A stretch of 64,000 nt of DNA from assembly GCA_963739045.1 (NCBI GenBank), contig CAVTYY010000005.1, forward strand, positions 558,001 to 622,000. The letters are read 5' to 3'. The notes beneath the pieces are model-generated. The model saw only the letters and a list, made by a program, of their open reading frames with translations, was not told the origin of the DNA and searched no databases. This document shows positions 9,315 through 18,089 of this stretch, in pieces; the stretch's first letter is position 1; the number at the start of each line of letters is the position of its first letter. Position numbers and translations under genes: made by a program. The DNA comes from Halobacillus_B sp963739045 (lineage in GTDB: Bacteria > Bacillota > Bacilli > Bacillales > Halobacillaceae).

Positions 9315-9353
9315 AATCCTGCAGAGAAACTTATTTCTCTGCAGGATTTTTTT
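9315..9353 (+). terminator. Terminator after the aldo/keto reductase
   Basis: A perfect 15-bp stem (AATCCTGCAGAGAAA, 9315-9329, with 9334-9348) and a 4-nt loop are followed by seven T residues. Confidence 0.95.
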
Positions 9354-9509
9354 CTGTAGAACATCCTTGTCCAGTAGACGCCCATTGCCAAGTTGATTAT
9401 CCAGGATCGGGCTTCTCCAGAAGAGGTTTCGTGGCAAAACTCGGTTTCTCAGCCATCCAGTCACGTGAAATCGATTTACACTGCTTAACAAGGAACTCAG
9501 GTCTTTAGA

Positions 9510-10349
9510 TTATTCAGTTGGAAACCCGGATCCCCGGAGCAGCTCTTCTGTGGATGCCGCAAATAAATCTTCGGTATGAAGGGATGGATGGCGTTTCATA
9601 TAGGAATGGATAATGCGGTAGCCAAGGTGGTAGCCCATCCATTTAGGTAGCCGGCGCGTTCCGTTTCCATATAAATAAATTTGATGATGGTCTAGCCCTC
9701 TTCTTGAAAGCTGGTGCAGGAACTCCTTATTCCAGCAGTCAAGTGCCTGTTCTTCCGAATATAATGAAGTCCAAGGGGCAAGCCACTCGTCGCCGCACTG
9801 TTCCTTGACTGCATATTCGCCTATTCCTTCCATGATAATAGAGTCGATTAGAGTGAGAGCATTCAGTTCGGTCTGGCCGGATGCCAGCCGGCAGACATGG
9901 CTGTACTCATGGGTAAGGAGCGCTTTTATTTCCTCTTTGCTCACGTAGGGAGATAAGAACAAAAATATAACTTCTTTATAAGCGAGTCCATTCTTTTTTA
10001 CAGCTTGTTTTCGTGTGGCCTGCTGTGCTTTTTTAATGGGAAAAATATAAATCGGAATGTCTGGTCCCTTCCATTTTCTTTTCAGTAGCTTGTATTCCCT
10101 TTCTACAAATCTCCATAGTTGAAGTTCCTCCATTTTATTCAGCGTGTGCAGAAGATGATTTCTCTCTTCTGGTTCAAAAAGACCCTGCTCCAGCAGATTA
10201 TAGTGAATTTCTTCTCTATGTACATGCGGGAACAGCGATTTTAATGGATTAGCGACCACATCACAATGAATAAAATACCACTGCGATCGAGGTGCTCGTT
10301 TACTCTTTTCAACATACGTACGGATAATATCTTGAGTGGGTATCAACAT
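9510..10349 (-). CDS. DUF2268 family putative zinc-dependent protease
   Basis: The 279 residues contain a zincin-type HEYSH motif (147-151) and a downstream glutamate in IIMEGIGEYA (Glu174), the arrangement seen in DUF2268/YjaZ-like proteins. The protein lacks a signal peptide, so it is probably cytoplasmic. A clear AAAGGAGAG site precedes the ATG. The natural substrate is unknown. The gene is isolated between the AKR gene and a small plus-strand gene. Confidence 0.8.
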   Translation of the reverse strand: MLIPTQDIIRTYVEKSKRAPRSQWYFIHCDVVANPLKSLFPHVHREEIHYNLLEQGLFEPEERNHLLHTLNKMEELQLWRFVEREYKLLKRKWKGPDIPIYIFPIKKAQQATRKQAVKKNGLAYKEVIFLFLSPYVSKEEIKALLTHEYSHVCRLASGQTELNALTLIDSIIMEGIGEYAVKEQCGDEWLAPWTSLYSEEQALDCWNKEFLHQLSRRGLDHHQIYLYGNGTRRLPKWMGYHLGYRIIHSYMKRHPSLHTEDLFAASTEELLRGSGFPTE

Positions 10350-10508
10350 AGAACGTCTCTCCTTTACTTACCATCATTCTATGCTTCACTAAGAGAGAAT
10401 TATGAACAATTCGATGCTATAAGCTATCGACCATACCATTCTCTCTATTGGACATATACTAACAGCACATATCATTTTTATGTGACTTTGACATAAAGGA
10501 GGATACGC

Positions 10509-10751
10509 ATGCCGTACGGAGATCTTTATGGACGCTGCAGACAGTTTCATGGCAGACCAGTCAGAATTGCTTGTCATGATGGAAGAACGCATCTAGGTGA
10601 AGTTACTAGAGTAGACAGGGATCGAGTTTGGATTCGTCCGTTGAACGGAAATCGTGGTTTTGGATATGGTTATTATGGATGGGGCTATGGTTATCCAGTT
10701 GCTTTTGCTGCGATTGCAACGATTGCAGTAGCTTCTCTATTTTTTTGGTAA
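10509..10751 (+). CDS. Small protein with Sm-like fold signature and Gly/Tyr-rich hydrophobic tail
   Basis: This 80-residue ORF has an excellent AAAGGAGG site 9 nt before ATG. Residues 5-45 (FHGRPVRIACHDGRTHLGEV followed by VDRDRVWIRPL) read like a short beta-barrel of the Sm/SH3 type. Then comes a glycine/tyrosine-rich linker (GFGYGYYGWGYGY) and a hydrophobic C-terminal helix. Comparable small proteins occur in spore formers, sometimes linked to coats, but I cannot name a family. Confidence 0.7.
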   Translation: MPYGDLYGRCRQFHGRPVRIACHDGRTHLGEVTRVDRDRVWIRPLNGNRGFGYGYYGWGYGYPVAFAAIATIAVASLFFW

Positions 10752-10850
10752 AATAATGGATTCAAATATAGGGGCATGAGAGTTCTTCTCTTATATTTGA
10801 GCACTGCACATTCAGCAGAATCTGCCTTTTTTGTTTCTCTGCTAGCTGAA

Positions 10851-10874
10851 AAGCCTCGCTGCCTAGCGAGGCTT
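10851..10874 (-). terminator. Terminator of the gerA operon
   Basis: AAGCCTCGCT (10851-10860) pairs with AGCGAGGCTT (10865-10874). On the minus strand the stem ends in TTTTC and overlaps the last gene's stop codon. It may also stop plus-strand transcription from the small gene. Confidence 0.75.
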
Positions 10875-12006
10875 ATTCTGTGATCCCATGGCGAAGTAAT
10901 TTGAATTTTACGTGAATGTCCACATTCAAATTAGGAATAGTGTCTCTCCATTTCTTCTCGGTTAACCGGTTTGTCCGGTTTTTACTATTGTAAGTTCTGC
11001 CAAATCCTACGGGGTCAATCTCATCCTCTTTTAATTGTTCGATCAATTCCTCTAGCTGCTTTTTTAATTCTTTTTCAACTTCTCGTTCTATTTTATCAAG
11101 GACCTTCTTTTGTTTTAAATCAATATTTTTGGATAGTTCTAAAAGTCTGGCTTCCATTTTAATATTAACTGTTTGCTGAGCAGGCTCTCCTTGTTTCGGT
11201 GAAATGGCGGTTTTGCTGTTTATTTCGTGAAAAGAAACTAATAGCGGACCTTTATTAAACTCTTCTTTACTCGTTTCTTTTTGATCATCCTCAAATTTAT
11301 CTTTTTCCAGTTGCAATTGAAATTGTCCATCGGAGAACTCATTTTTTAAAATCATTAATTTATAGATATCATCCTCAGGAAGTTCATATACGAATGAATC
11401 CTCATTAAATAAAGCTAAACCTTTAATTACCACTTTATTATTTTCAAGATTTAATAAAGGGAGAACGGGATCCACTCCCACGTCAAAATACATATGGTTA
11501 AATTCATGCAGCGTACAGTTCGGAATGATTTGTCTATGAATACTTTTCTCTAGGAGCCGCTGCATATAAGTGCCGATGTTGGGAGCGTCTTCTGCATTAG
11601 AAGAATTCATTAATTCAGTGGCCTGATTATCGGCTATAGCTAGATAACCCATGTCAGAAACTTTAGCATCCCTGGAAAGGGTATCCATGTATCTTTCCAG
11701 TCCGCTTTTTGCAATATCCCTCCCGTAGATTTCTAAACGAACTTGGCCGGAAACCAATTTGTGACTTGTTTTTGTATCCGCGTTTAAACGCAGTCCTTTA
11801 GAGGTAGTCGCTTCACTTATAATTACTTGGGAAGTAGTAGGGGATGTAGAGCTGAATTGGTTGATCACCATACTTCCCCTTAACTTATCATTCTCTAATT
11901 TGTCATAGCCGACTGCTGTAATGATTCCTAACTGCTCCAAGTAATTTTTGGGAAGACATCCAGTCAGCAATAGAGATAGCAGAAGAAACAGGATGCTTAT
12001 TCTCAT
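10873..12006 (-). CDS. gerAC: Spore germination lipoprotein, GerAC family (Ger(x)C)
   Basis: This is the C subunit of a nutrient germinant receptor in the inner spore membrane. The 377-residue precursor has a lipoprotein signal with lipobox LLTGC (Cys17) and the mature start LPKNYLEQLGIITAVGYD, a hallmark of the family. The C-terminal coiled stretch (about 280-335) and the final domain are intact. It is the third gene of a tight operon, overlapping gerAB by 4 nt (ATGA). Which of the ger paralogues it is cannot be told without comparison, so the symbol denotes the family. Confidence 0.92.
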   Translation of the reverse strand: MRISILFLLLSLLLTGCLPKNYLEQLGIITAVGYDKLENDKLRGSMVINQFSSTSPTTSQVIISEATTSKGLRLNADTKTSHKLVSGQVRLEIYGRDIAKSGLERYMDTLSRDAKVSDMGYLAIADNQATELMNSSNAEDAPNIGTYMQRLLEKSIHRQIIPNCTLHEFNHMYFDVGVDPVLPLLNLENNKVVIKGLALFNEDSFVYELPEDDIYKLMILKNEFSDGQFQLQLEKDKFEDDQKETSKEEFNKGPLLVSFHEINSKTAISPKQGEPAQQTVNIKMEARLLELSKNIDLKQKKVLDKIEREVEKELKKQLEELIEQLKEDEIDPVGFGRTYNSKNRTNRLTEKKWRDTIPNLNVDIHVKFKLLRHGITE

Positions 12007-13109
12007 GAGGAATGCCCCTTTTTAAGTCGCTTTTTTATTTTAATGATTGGATAAAGAATCAGGGGGTAAATAAAAACGATATAAAATCCTGATTTTGCGG
12101 CGAAATCCGTAAGCTTGTCAATATTGATCCGGTATTCAATTAGAATAGAGGCAATAAATAGACAAACAGCCAGCGTGTACATCGTAGGCTTTTCCGGCGC
12201 GTTAAAGCTCCTGCGCAATATACGGATGATCATCCAAAAAAAGATAATTAAGTTAGGCAGAATAACTGTCATCCACAGGGATACGGCAAGAACATCAAAT
12301 CGTTCAATAAAGGAGAAATGGATGATTTTAAAGAGCGAGAGTGTTGCCCAAACCGACTCTTTCAACTGACCGGGGCTGAAGTAGCCTATGGAAACGACGG
12401 TGACAAGAAGGATAAGCAGATTCGTCAAGAAAATCCCGGCGTGGAGCGGGAAGTGGATATCTTTCTTATTCCGGATATAGGGATAAATAAAGAAAAGCAC
12501 CTCGAATCCTAGAACTGAATAGCTCATCTTATATGCGCCTCGTAATATATCCATGTAGCTATTAAGCCCAATCGGCGTAAAGTGGTTCCAATCCATAAGT
12601 GTTAACGGTTTATAAAGGGAGAACGCCAGCCAGATGGTTCCGAAAAAAAACAAAAAGCTGACTCCGACCATGACACGAAAACCACCCAACAGACTATAGA
12701 CCACTAAGAAAATTAAAAATAGACTCATCAGCCATGTAGACATATCAGGCAAAACAAATACCTGCACAACCTCAATGTAATTCTTTAAAACAGCTAAGAG
12801 AATGGAAAACAAATACACAAGGTAAGCTGAGGAAATCAACCTTCCTATCCACTTGCCAAACACATCTTCTTGAATGCCTAAAATATCGGCGCTTTCATAC
12901 TCCTTAAGAATCAGCGTCATAATCCACACCACAAAGTGGATACAAAGGCTGGCAATAATGATGGAAATCCAGGCATCCTCCTCTGCATCGGTAAATAATA
13001 CCCGCGGAACTCCCATTAGGCCAGCGCCTATCTGTAAAGTATGAACGATAAAGAAAACGTAAAAAGCCTGAACTGCCTGGTCAGAAGAGATCGTTAAATT
13101 TATCTTCAT
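12003..13109 (-). CDS. gerAB: Spore germination permease-like protein, GerAB family
   Basis: The 368-residue integral membrane protein has about 10 helices and belongs to the APC-superfamily B subunits of germinant receptors, which bind the nutrient ligand. The N-terminal helix contains the GAGLMGVPRV motif expected of the ligand-binding unwound helix. The gene overlaps gerAA by 4 nt upstream and gerAC by 4 nt downstream, so the three are translationally coupled. Confidence 0.92.
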   Translation of the reverse strand: MKINLTISSDQAVQAFYVFFIVHTLQIGAGLMGVPRVLFTDAEEDAWISIIIASLCIHFVVWIMTLILKEYESADILGIQEDVFGKWIGRLISSAYLVYLFSILLAVLKNYIEVVQVFVLPDMSTWLMSLFLIFLVVYSLLGGFRVMVGVSFLFFFGTIWLAFSLYKPLTLMDWNHFTPIGLNSYMDILRGAYKMSYSVLGFEVLFFIYPYIRNKKDIHFPLHAGIFLTNLLILLVTVVSIGYFSPGQLKESVWATLSLFKIIHFSFIERFDVLAVSLWMTVILPNLIIFFWMIIRILRRSFNAPEKPTMYTLAVCLFIASILIEYRINIDKLTDFAAKSGFYIVFIYPLILYPIIKIKKRLKKGHSS

Positions 13110-14590
13110 GGTTCATCCACATCTTTATGGATGGTCGCTTTATCTTTGCTGTACTTCGTTAGGTCTTTAGGCATAACATTCACCGGCCTTCTCGTATTTT
13201 TCTGAAAGGGCAGGCGAAGGATGGAATCATTAAAATCTTTGGCTTGAAATGGGTATAAAGGTGCGAGATAAGGACGACCTAAAGACTTCTGTTTAAGCAA
13301 ATGGATTACCAAAAAGCTGAGACCTGCGAAGATTCCAATTAATCCCCATGCACCTGCTAACAAGATCATAGGAAAGCGAATCACTCGAATCGCTGTTCCC
13401 ATTAAATAGCTGGGAGCTGTAAAGGAAGCAAGTGCACTCAATGCCACAATAATTATTAAAATATTACTCGTGAACCCCGCTTTTACAGCCGCTTGTCCTA
13501 ACACGATACCGCCAACAATACCCATCGTTTGTCCAACTTTAGTCGGCAGTCTTGCCCCTGCTTCTCTTAACAGTTCAATGAGGAGTTCTAATAACAGAGC
13601 TTCAAATACAGGGGGAAACGGAACAGTCGACCTTGATTGTCCTAAGGTAATAAGCAGGGAGGACGGAATGATTTCATAATGATAAGTTAAGGCTGCCACA
13701 TACATGGGTGTAAGAATAATGGAAATAAACATAGACCAGAACCGCAGTAAACGGATAAAAGTTCCCATATTCCAGCGCATATACAGATCTTCCGTTGATT
13801 CAAAAAAACTGAAAAGCGTCATCGGACCAATTAATACGGTAGGACTTTTGTCTACAAGCACCCCGACTCTGCCTCTGGAAAGAGAATGGCAGAACCTGTC
13901 CGGTAGCTCGGTGAACAGCAGCTGTGGAAAGACAGAGCTTGATGAATCTTCTATATACTGGCCTAATACGCTTGTATCTTCCACTTCGTCAACGGTCAAT
14001 TCTTTGATTCTCTGCCTGAAGGTTTGCACATTTTCTTCATTGGCAAGTGACTTTAAATAAACGAGTCGGATTTCTGATTGAATTCTCTCCCCGACAATCA
14101 TTTTTTCTACGACTAAATCCTCTGTATCAAGACGCCAGCGGAGGACATTTAAATTCGTCTGCAGCGATTCTGTAAAAGAAACTTGCGGTCCGAATACTAA
14201 AGATTCAGTTTCCGCCCTGGCAAGCTGCCGCTTAGATTGCTCAGGCAAGTCAAAGAGAATGGCTTCTTTTTCTCCTGGAAAATAGATGGAGGCAGATCCG
14301 TGAATGATCTTCTTCGAAATGGCAGGCACAGAGTTGACGGTTTCTGAGGAAGCCAGCGGAATTTTATTTTGCAGTTCATGGAGGGTCCAGGGTTTTCTAT
14401 TGCTCATCAGCGGTTCCAGCAATTCATGTTCTAGTTGTTCCTTATTAACTTGATAATTGATAAAATGCAGGATGATTTTCTGGCCTTTAATCTGAAAGGT
14501 TTTTTTCACTAAGTCTGGACTTTGATTGAATTGATCTTCTAGTGCTTGAATATAAGTCTCTAAGTCCATCGGTAATTGGGTGCCGCTCAT
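13106..14590 (-). CDS. gerAA: Spore germination protein, GerAA family
   Basis: The A subunit of the germinant receptor has 494 residues. It has a large cytoplasmic N-terminal half (to about 280) with VFGPQVSFTESLQTNLNVLRWRL-type family wording and VLVDKSPTVLIGP. A membrane half with about five helices follows (RFWSMFISIILTPMYVAAL; PPVFEALLLELLIELLREAG). GerA A subunits form an oligomeric ion channel opened by germinants. It is the first gene of the operon, and its promoter resembles a SigG site 32 nt upstream of the ATG, as expected for forespore expression. Confidence 0.93.
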   Translation of the reverse strand: MSGTQLPMDLETYIQALEDQFNQSPDLVKKTFQIKGQKIILHFINYQVNKEQLEHELLEPLMSNRKPWTLHELQNKIPLASSETVNSVPAISKKIIHGSASIYFPGEKEAILFDLPEQSKRQLARAETESLVFGPQVSFTESLQTNLNVLRWRLDTEDLVVEKMIVGERIQSEIRLVYLKSLANEENVQTFRQRIKELTVDEVEDTSVLGQYIEDSSSSVFPQLLFTELPDRFCHSLSRGRVGVLVDKSPTVLIGPMTLFSFFESTEDLYMRWNMGTFIRLLRFWSMFISIILTPMYVAALTYHYEIIPSSLLITLGQSRSTVPFPPVFEALLLELLIELLREAGARLPTKVGQTMGIVGGIVLGQAAVKAGFTSNILIIIVALSALASFTAPSYLMGTAIRVIRFPMILLAGAWGLIGIFAGLSFLVIHLLKQKSLGRPYLAPLYPFQAKDFNDSILRLPFQKNTRRPVNVMPKDLTKYSKDKATIHKDVDEP

Positions 14591-14621
14591 GGTATCACCA
14601 TCTCTCGAAAATAGATGAAAT

Positions 14622-14651
14622 TAGTATGTGATAAAGAAACTGAATTATGAA
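14622..14651 (-). promoter_or_regulatory. Candidate SigG/SigF-type promoter of the gerA operon
   Basis: On the minus strand TTCATA is followed after exactly 17 nt by CATACTA. The -10 fits the forespore SigG consensus exactly and the -35 differs from TGHATA at one base. The start codon lies 32 nt downstream. Confidence 0.65.
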
Positions 14652-14838
14652 AAGAGAAACTAAGCCCATTTGTTGAGATAAGTGTTTTAGAGGTTATTAC
14701 ATACCAGATAATCGGTTTACTTCATTTGGCTTAGGGCCATTGAACATTCCAAACATCAAGTGAATAGGGTCTTCAAGAAAAATTAAGCAAGTAAATATGA
14801 AAAGATGGGAAGAATGATAGGAAAAGGAGGGAAAATAT

Positions 14839-15861
14839 GTGGAACATCAATTAATCGAAGTTTATGTACCGGATCACCATTTTGAATCCATTGACGAAAA
14901 ATTAAAACAGTACAATCACCAATCGTATTGGGTCTCCAGTGAATCTGAAGAACGAATGCTTGTAAGAATATTAGTAGGAACGAGAGAAGTGGAAGAGATT
15001 CTTAACTATTTAGAGGGCGTTTCTAATGTAGTCGAAGGATTCGAAACGATGCTTATCCCTGTGAAAACCTATTTTTCTAAAGAAACCGTTAATCGCACTT
15101 CGAAGGAAGAAGTGGAACAGGAAGATGAAGAAAATGAAAGTGCCCGTTTACTTCGTGCCAGCAGACAAGAGCTGATTACTTCAGTTGAAAAAAGTGGCAC
15201 GATTACCTGGAATTATACGCTGCTTATTATTTTATCTGCGATCGTAGCTACAGTCGGTTTTTTGAAAGATAGCGAAGCCGTGGTGATCGGCGCCATGGTG
15301 ATTGCGCCTATGATTGGTCCTGTCATAGCAGTAGCATTTACTTCCGTGCTGGGAGATTATAAACTTCTAGGAAGAGCGGCTGTTACTTCTTTATATGGGA
15401 TTGTTATTGTTCTATTTATTTCTATATTATTTGGTTATTTTTCCGATATGGGAATGCACACCGACCAATATTTAGACCGCACGAAGGTAACGATCATTGA
15501 TATTTATCTCGGGGTGGCCTCAGGAGCTGCAGGAGCACTTGCGTTTTTAAATCGATTATCCGGAAATCTCGTGGGAGTCATGGTAGCTGTTGCCCTTTTG
15601 CCGCCGACGGTTGCGATGGGAATGTCCATTGGAGATGGTGCTTATCTTCATGCTTATGGGGCGTTTCTGCTTGTAACGGTTAATATTATGTCCATTTTAC
15701 TTGCCGCTGTAACGATGTTTTCGATTAGCGGTATTCGGCCAGTCCGGTGGGAAGAAGTGAGAAAAGCGAATGTTTCCAGGCCGTTATCTATTATTTTCGT
15801 CATTATTATTGTCGTCATTCTTGCCTTAGTCATAGTGATTGGTAAAGATGTAAATGCATAG
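14839..15861 (+). CDS. DUF389 (TIGR00341) family membrane protein
   Basis: The 340 residues comprise a soluble alpha/beta N-terminal region (1-75), a charged linker (about 80-112) and six to seven transmembrane helices. These contain the family signatures EAVVIGAMVIAPMIGP, GAAGALAFLN and VALLPPTVAMG. The biochemical role of DUF389 is unknown. The start is GTG at 14839, 8 nt after AAAGGAGG; an ATG three bases earlier is out of frame. It stands alone between the gerA promoter and the bmr leader. Confidence 0.88.
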   Translation: MEHQLIEVYVPDHHFESIDEKLKQYNHQSYWVSSESEERMLVRILVGTREVEEILNYLEGVSNVVEGFETMLIPVKTYFSKETVNRTSKEEVEQEDEENESARLLRASRQELITSVEKSGTITWNYTLLIILSAIVATVGFLKDSEAVVIGAMVIAPMIGPVIAVAFTSVLGDYKLLGRAAVTSLYGIVIVLFISILFGYFSDMGMHTDQYLDRTKVTIIDIYLGVASGAAGALAFLNRLSGNLVGVMVAVALLPPTVAMGMSIGDGAYLHAYGAFLLVTVNIMSILLAAVTMFSISGIRPVRWEEVRKANVSRPLSIIFVIIIVVILALVIVIGKDVNA

Positions 15862-15933
15862 ATGAGGACAGTAAGAAATATACTTCCGGATGTTTCATCA
15901 TTCTAAGGAAGTTTATTTCTTTTAGATTGGCGG

Positions 15934-15962
15934 TTGATTAAAAATTTTGAAAATTATATAAT
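15934..15962 (+). promoter_or_regulatory. SigA-type promoter of the bmr leader transcript
   Basis: TTGATT and TATAAT are separated by 17 nt, close to the vegetative consensus. They lie 33 nt before the leader peptide start. Confidence 0.8.
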
Positions 15963-15994
15963 ATATAATCATGGATAGGAAGGAGGTCACGATC

Positions 15995-16054
15995 ATGAAA
16001 AAGCTAAGATTTGCAAGAATCCGTAACTTTATAAAGATCGTGGCTCCATTCTAA
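15995..16054 (+). CDS. 19-residue leader peptide upstream of the BmrCD exporter
   Basis: The ORF reads MKKLRFARIRNFIKIVAPF and stops. It has a near-perfect AAGGAGG site 7 nt before ATG and its own SigA promoter. A strong terminator follows 65 nt later, then the exporter operon. In B. subtilis bmrCD is preceded by a translated leader (bmrB), and ribosome stalling by antibiotics causes read-through of a terminator. Sequence and length here differ from bmrB but the layout is the same. The leader's ribosome binding site (15982-15994) can pair with codons 14-18 (16036-16047), suggesting an RNA switch that responds to translation. Function is inferred from position. Confidence 0.72.
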   Translation: MKKLRFARIRNFIKIVAPF

Positions 16055-16119
16055 CCCTTTAAGAACGTGATTACGGGAAAATGAAAGCCGCGTTACAGCC
16101 GTGGCCGTTTAATGTTCTC

Positions 16120-16148
16120 AAGCATACGTCCTGGACGTATGCTTTTTT
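16120..16148 (+). terminator. Attenuator-type terminator before bmrC
   Basis: AAGCATACGTCC (16120-16131) and its complement (16133-16144) give a very stable hairpin with a tiny loop, followed by six T. It lies between the leader peptide and the ABC transporter genes. An upstream stem (16059-16076 with 16105-16121) overlaps its left arm by two bases and may compete with it. Confidence 0.85.
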
Positions 16149-16251
16149 GCGTCTTTTACAGAAATTGTGCTTTTTGGTTAGTTTCAGCTGGTAACCTTAT
16201 GATAAGTTTAGCAGTTGTTCTATATAAAAAATTCAAGGAGGTACTTATGAG

Positions 16252-16308
16252 ATGGAAATAATCAGAGTCAGGAAAGAATGGAACGATGAATGGAAAGAAA
16301 GCGGCTAG
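16252..16308 (+). CDS. Possible second short ORF between the attenuator and bmrC
   Basis: An 18-residue frame (MEIIRVRKEWNDEWKESG) starts 10 nt after an AAGGAGG. A four-codon ORF (MRWK) begins at 16247 with better spacing and overlaps it. Both end before bmrC, whose own site is GGAAAGGACGG. Two starts behind one strong ribosome site suggest that something is translated here, but coding status is uncertain. Confidence 0.3.
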   Translation: MEIIRVRKEWNDEWKESG

Positions 16309-16340
16309 CTGGATTTTAACTGGGAAAGGACGGGACTTTT

Positions 16341-18089
16341 ATGTTTAGTGTGTTATTTAAATTAGGTTGGTTTTTTAAAAAATATTGGAAACGTTACACT
16401 TTCGCTATTATCGCGCTGATTGTTGTAAGTGCGATTGATCTGATTCCTCCTAAATTAGTAGGGATGGCGATTGATGACATCCAATTTAATTCATTGACTA
16501 TGGATAAACTCATTCATGTGATTCTGATATATGGAGGGTTAATTGCAGCGAGTTATACGCTCTCCTATCTTTGGGATTATACCTTGTTCAGCGGAGCCAT
16601 GATTATGGAGCGTTCGATGCGCTCACGGCTGATGAACCATTTCTTGAAAATGACGCCGACTTTCTTTGGGAAGAATCGTACCGGCGACCTAATGGCACGG
16701 GCGACCAATGACTTGAAGGCTTTAACGATGACGGCAGGATTCGGGATATTAACGTTAGTCGATTCTACTGTGTTTATGATTTTAATTATCATGATGATGG
16801 GTTTCACCATCAGCTGGAAGCTTACATTGGCTGCGCTCCTACCTCTGCCTATTATGGCGTTGGTTATGAATCGTTACGGTAAAGTTATTCATAGCAGATT
16901 TATGGAAGCGCAAACGGCGTTCGGCGATATGAATAATAATGTTTTAGAGTCGATTCGAGGCGTCCGTGTTCTTCGGGCCTTTGTGCAGGAAAGCAATGAT
17001 GAACAACGTTTTCAAGCGATGACGACCGATGTGTATGACAAAAATGTTCAAGTGGCGAAGATAGATGCCTTATTTGAACCAACCATTCAGATACTTGTTG
17101 GCCTTGCCTACACCATTGGACTCGGATATGGAGCTTCTCTCGTTTTTCACAATGTTATAACATTAGGTGAATTAGTGTCTTTTAATGTTTACTTAGGTAT
17201 GCTGATCTGGCCAATGTTCGCCGTGGGAGAACTCATCAATGTGATGCAGAGGGGAAACGCCTCGCTCGACCGGGTCAATGAAACGTTAAATTATCATCCG
17301 GATGTGGTTATGCCTGCCAGTCCTAAACGGTTGGATAAACCGGATGTGATTTCTTTTACAGACGTTTCGTTTCAGTACCCTGAAGTAGAAGTGAAAGGGT
17401 TAGCCGACCTGTCTCTCACGATCCGCAGGGGGCAGACGGTAGGGGTGGTTGGAAAAACTGGAGCTGGAAAAACGACATTCTTCCGGCAATTGCTCCGCGA
17501 GTATCCTGGACTATCAGGTTCCCTCCAAGTGAACGGGGTCGATCTGAGTGACTTAGATATGGATATGACTCGTTCCTGGATTGGATACGTTCCTCAGGAG
17601 CAGGTGCTTTTCTCAAAAACGATTAGAGAAAATATCCAATTCGGGAAAAAGGATGCCAGTGATGAGGAAATTTATCGTGTATTAAGGCTGGCTCATTTTC
17701 TTGATGATATTAAAAATTTACCAAAAGGATTGGAGACTAAAGTAGGCGAAAGCGGAGTCACTTTATCTGGGGGACAAAAGCAGAGAGTGGCTATAGCCAG
17801 GGCATTCATTATGAACCCTGAAATTCTGCTTCTTGATGATGCTATGTCAGCGGTCGATGGAAAAACGGAAGCCAGCATCATTGAGCAGCTTAGAAGGGAA
17901 AGAAAGGATAAAACTACTCTCATTGCTGCTCACCGGCTATCTGCCGTTACACACGCCGATCACATCATCGTATTGGATGAAGGCCGTGTGATAGAAGAAG
18001 GAACTCATGAAGATCTAATGAAGCAAGCGGGCTGGTACCAAACTCAATATGAAAGACAGCAGCTCGAAGATGGCGAGGTGAGAACATGA
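16341..18089 (+). CDS. bmrC: Heterodimeric multidrug ABC exporter subunit, YheI/BmrC type
   Basis: This 582-residue half-transporter has six transmembrane helices (to about 310) and one nucleotide-binding domain. Walker A is GKTGAGKTT (about 371-379), the signature LSGGQ lies near 475, and Walker B ends LLLDD near 496. The Asp instead of Glu after Walker B marks the degenerate, non-hydrolytic site known for BmrC. Its length matches B. subtilis YheI (585). It overlaps the partner gene by 4 nt (ATGA). With BmrD it exports drugs such as Hoechst 33342 and doxorubicin in B. subtilis. Expression is probably under the leader attenuator. Confidence 0.9.
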   Translation: MFSVLFKLGWFFKKYWKRYTFAIIALIVVSAIDLIPPKLVGMAIDDIQFNSLTMDKLIHVILIYGGLIAASYTLSYLWDYTLFSGAMIMERSMRSRLMNHFLKMTPTFFGKNRTGDLMARATNDLKALTMTAGFGILTLVDSTVFMILIIMMMGFTISWKLTLAALLPLPIMALVMNRYGKVIHSRFMEAQTAFGDMNNNVLESIRGVRVLRAFVQESNDEQRFQAMTTDVYDKNVQVAKIDALFEPTIQILVGLAYTIGLGYGASLVFHNVITLGELVSFNVYLGMLIWPMFAVGELINVMQRGNASLDRVNETLNYHPDVVMPASPKRLDKPDVISFTDVSFQYPEVEVKGLADLSLTIRRGQTVGVVGKTGAGKTTFFRQLLREYPGLSGSLQVNGVDLSDLDMDMTRSWIGYVPQEQVLFSKTIRENIQFGKKDASDEEIYRVLRLAHFLDDIKNLPKGLETKVGESGVTLSGGQKQRVAIARAFIMNPEILLLDDAMSAVDGKTEASIIEQLRRERKDKTTLIAAHRLSAVTHADHIIVLDEGRVIEEGTHEDLMKQAGWYQTQYERQQLEDGEVRT

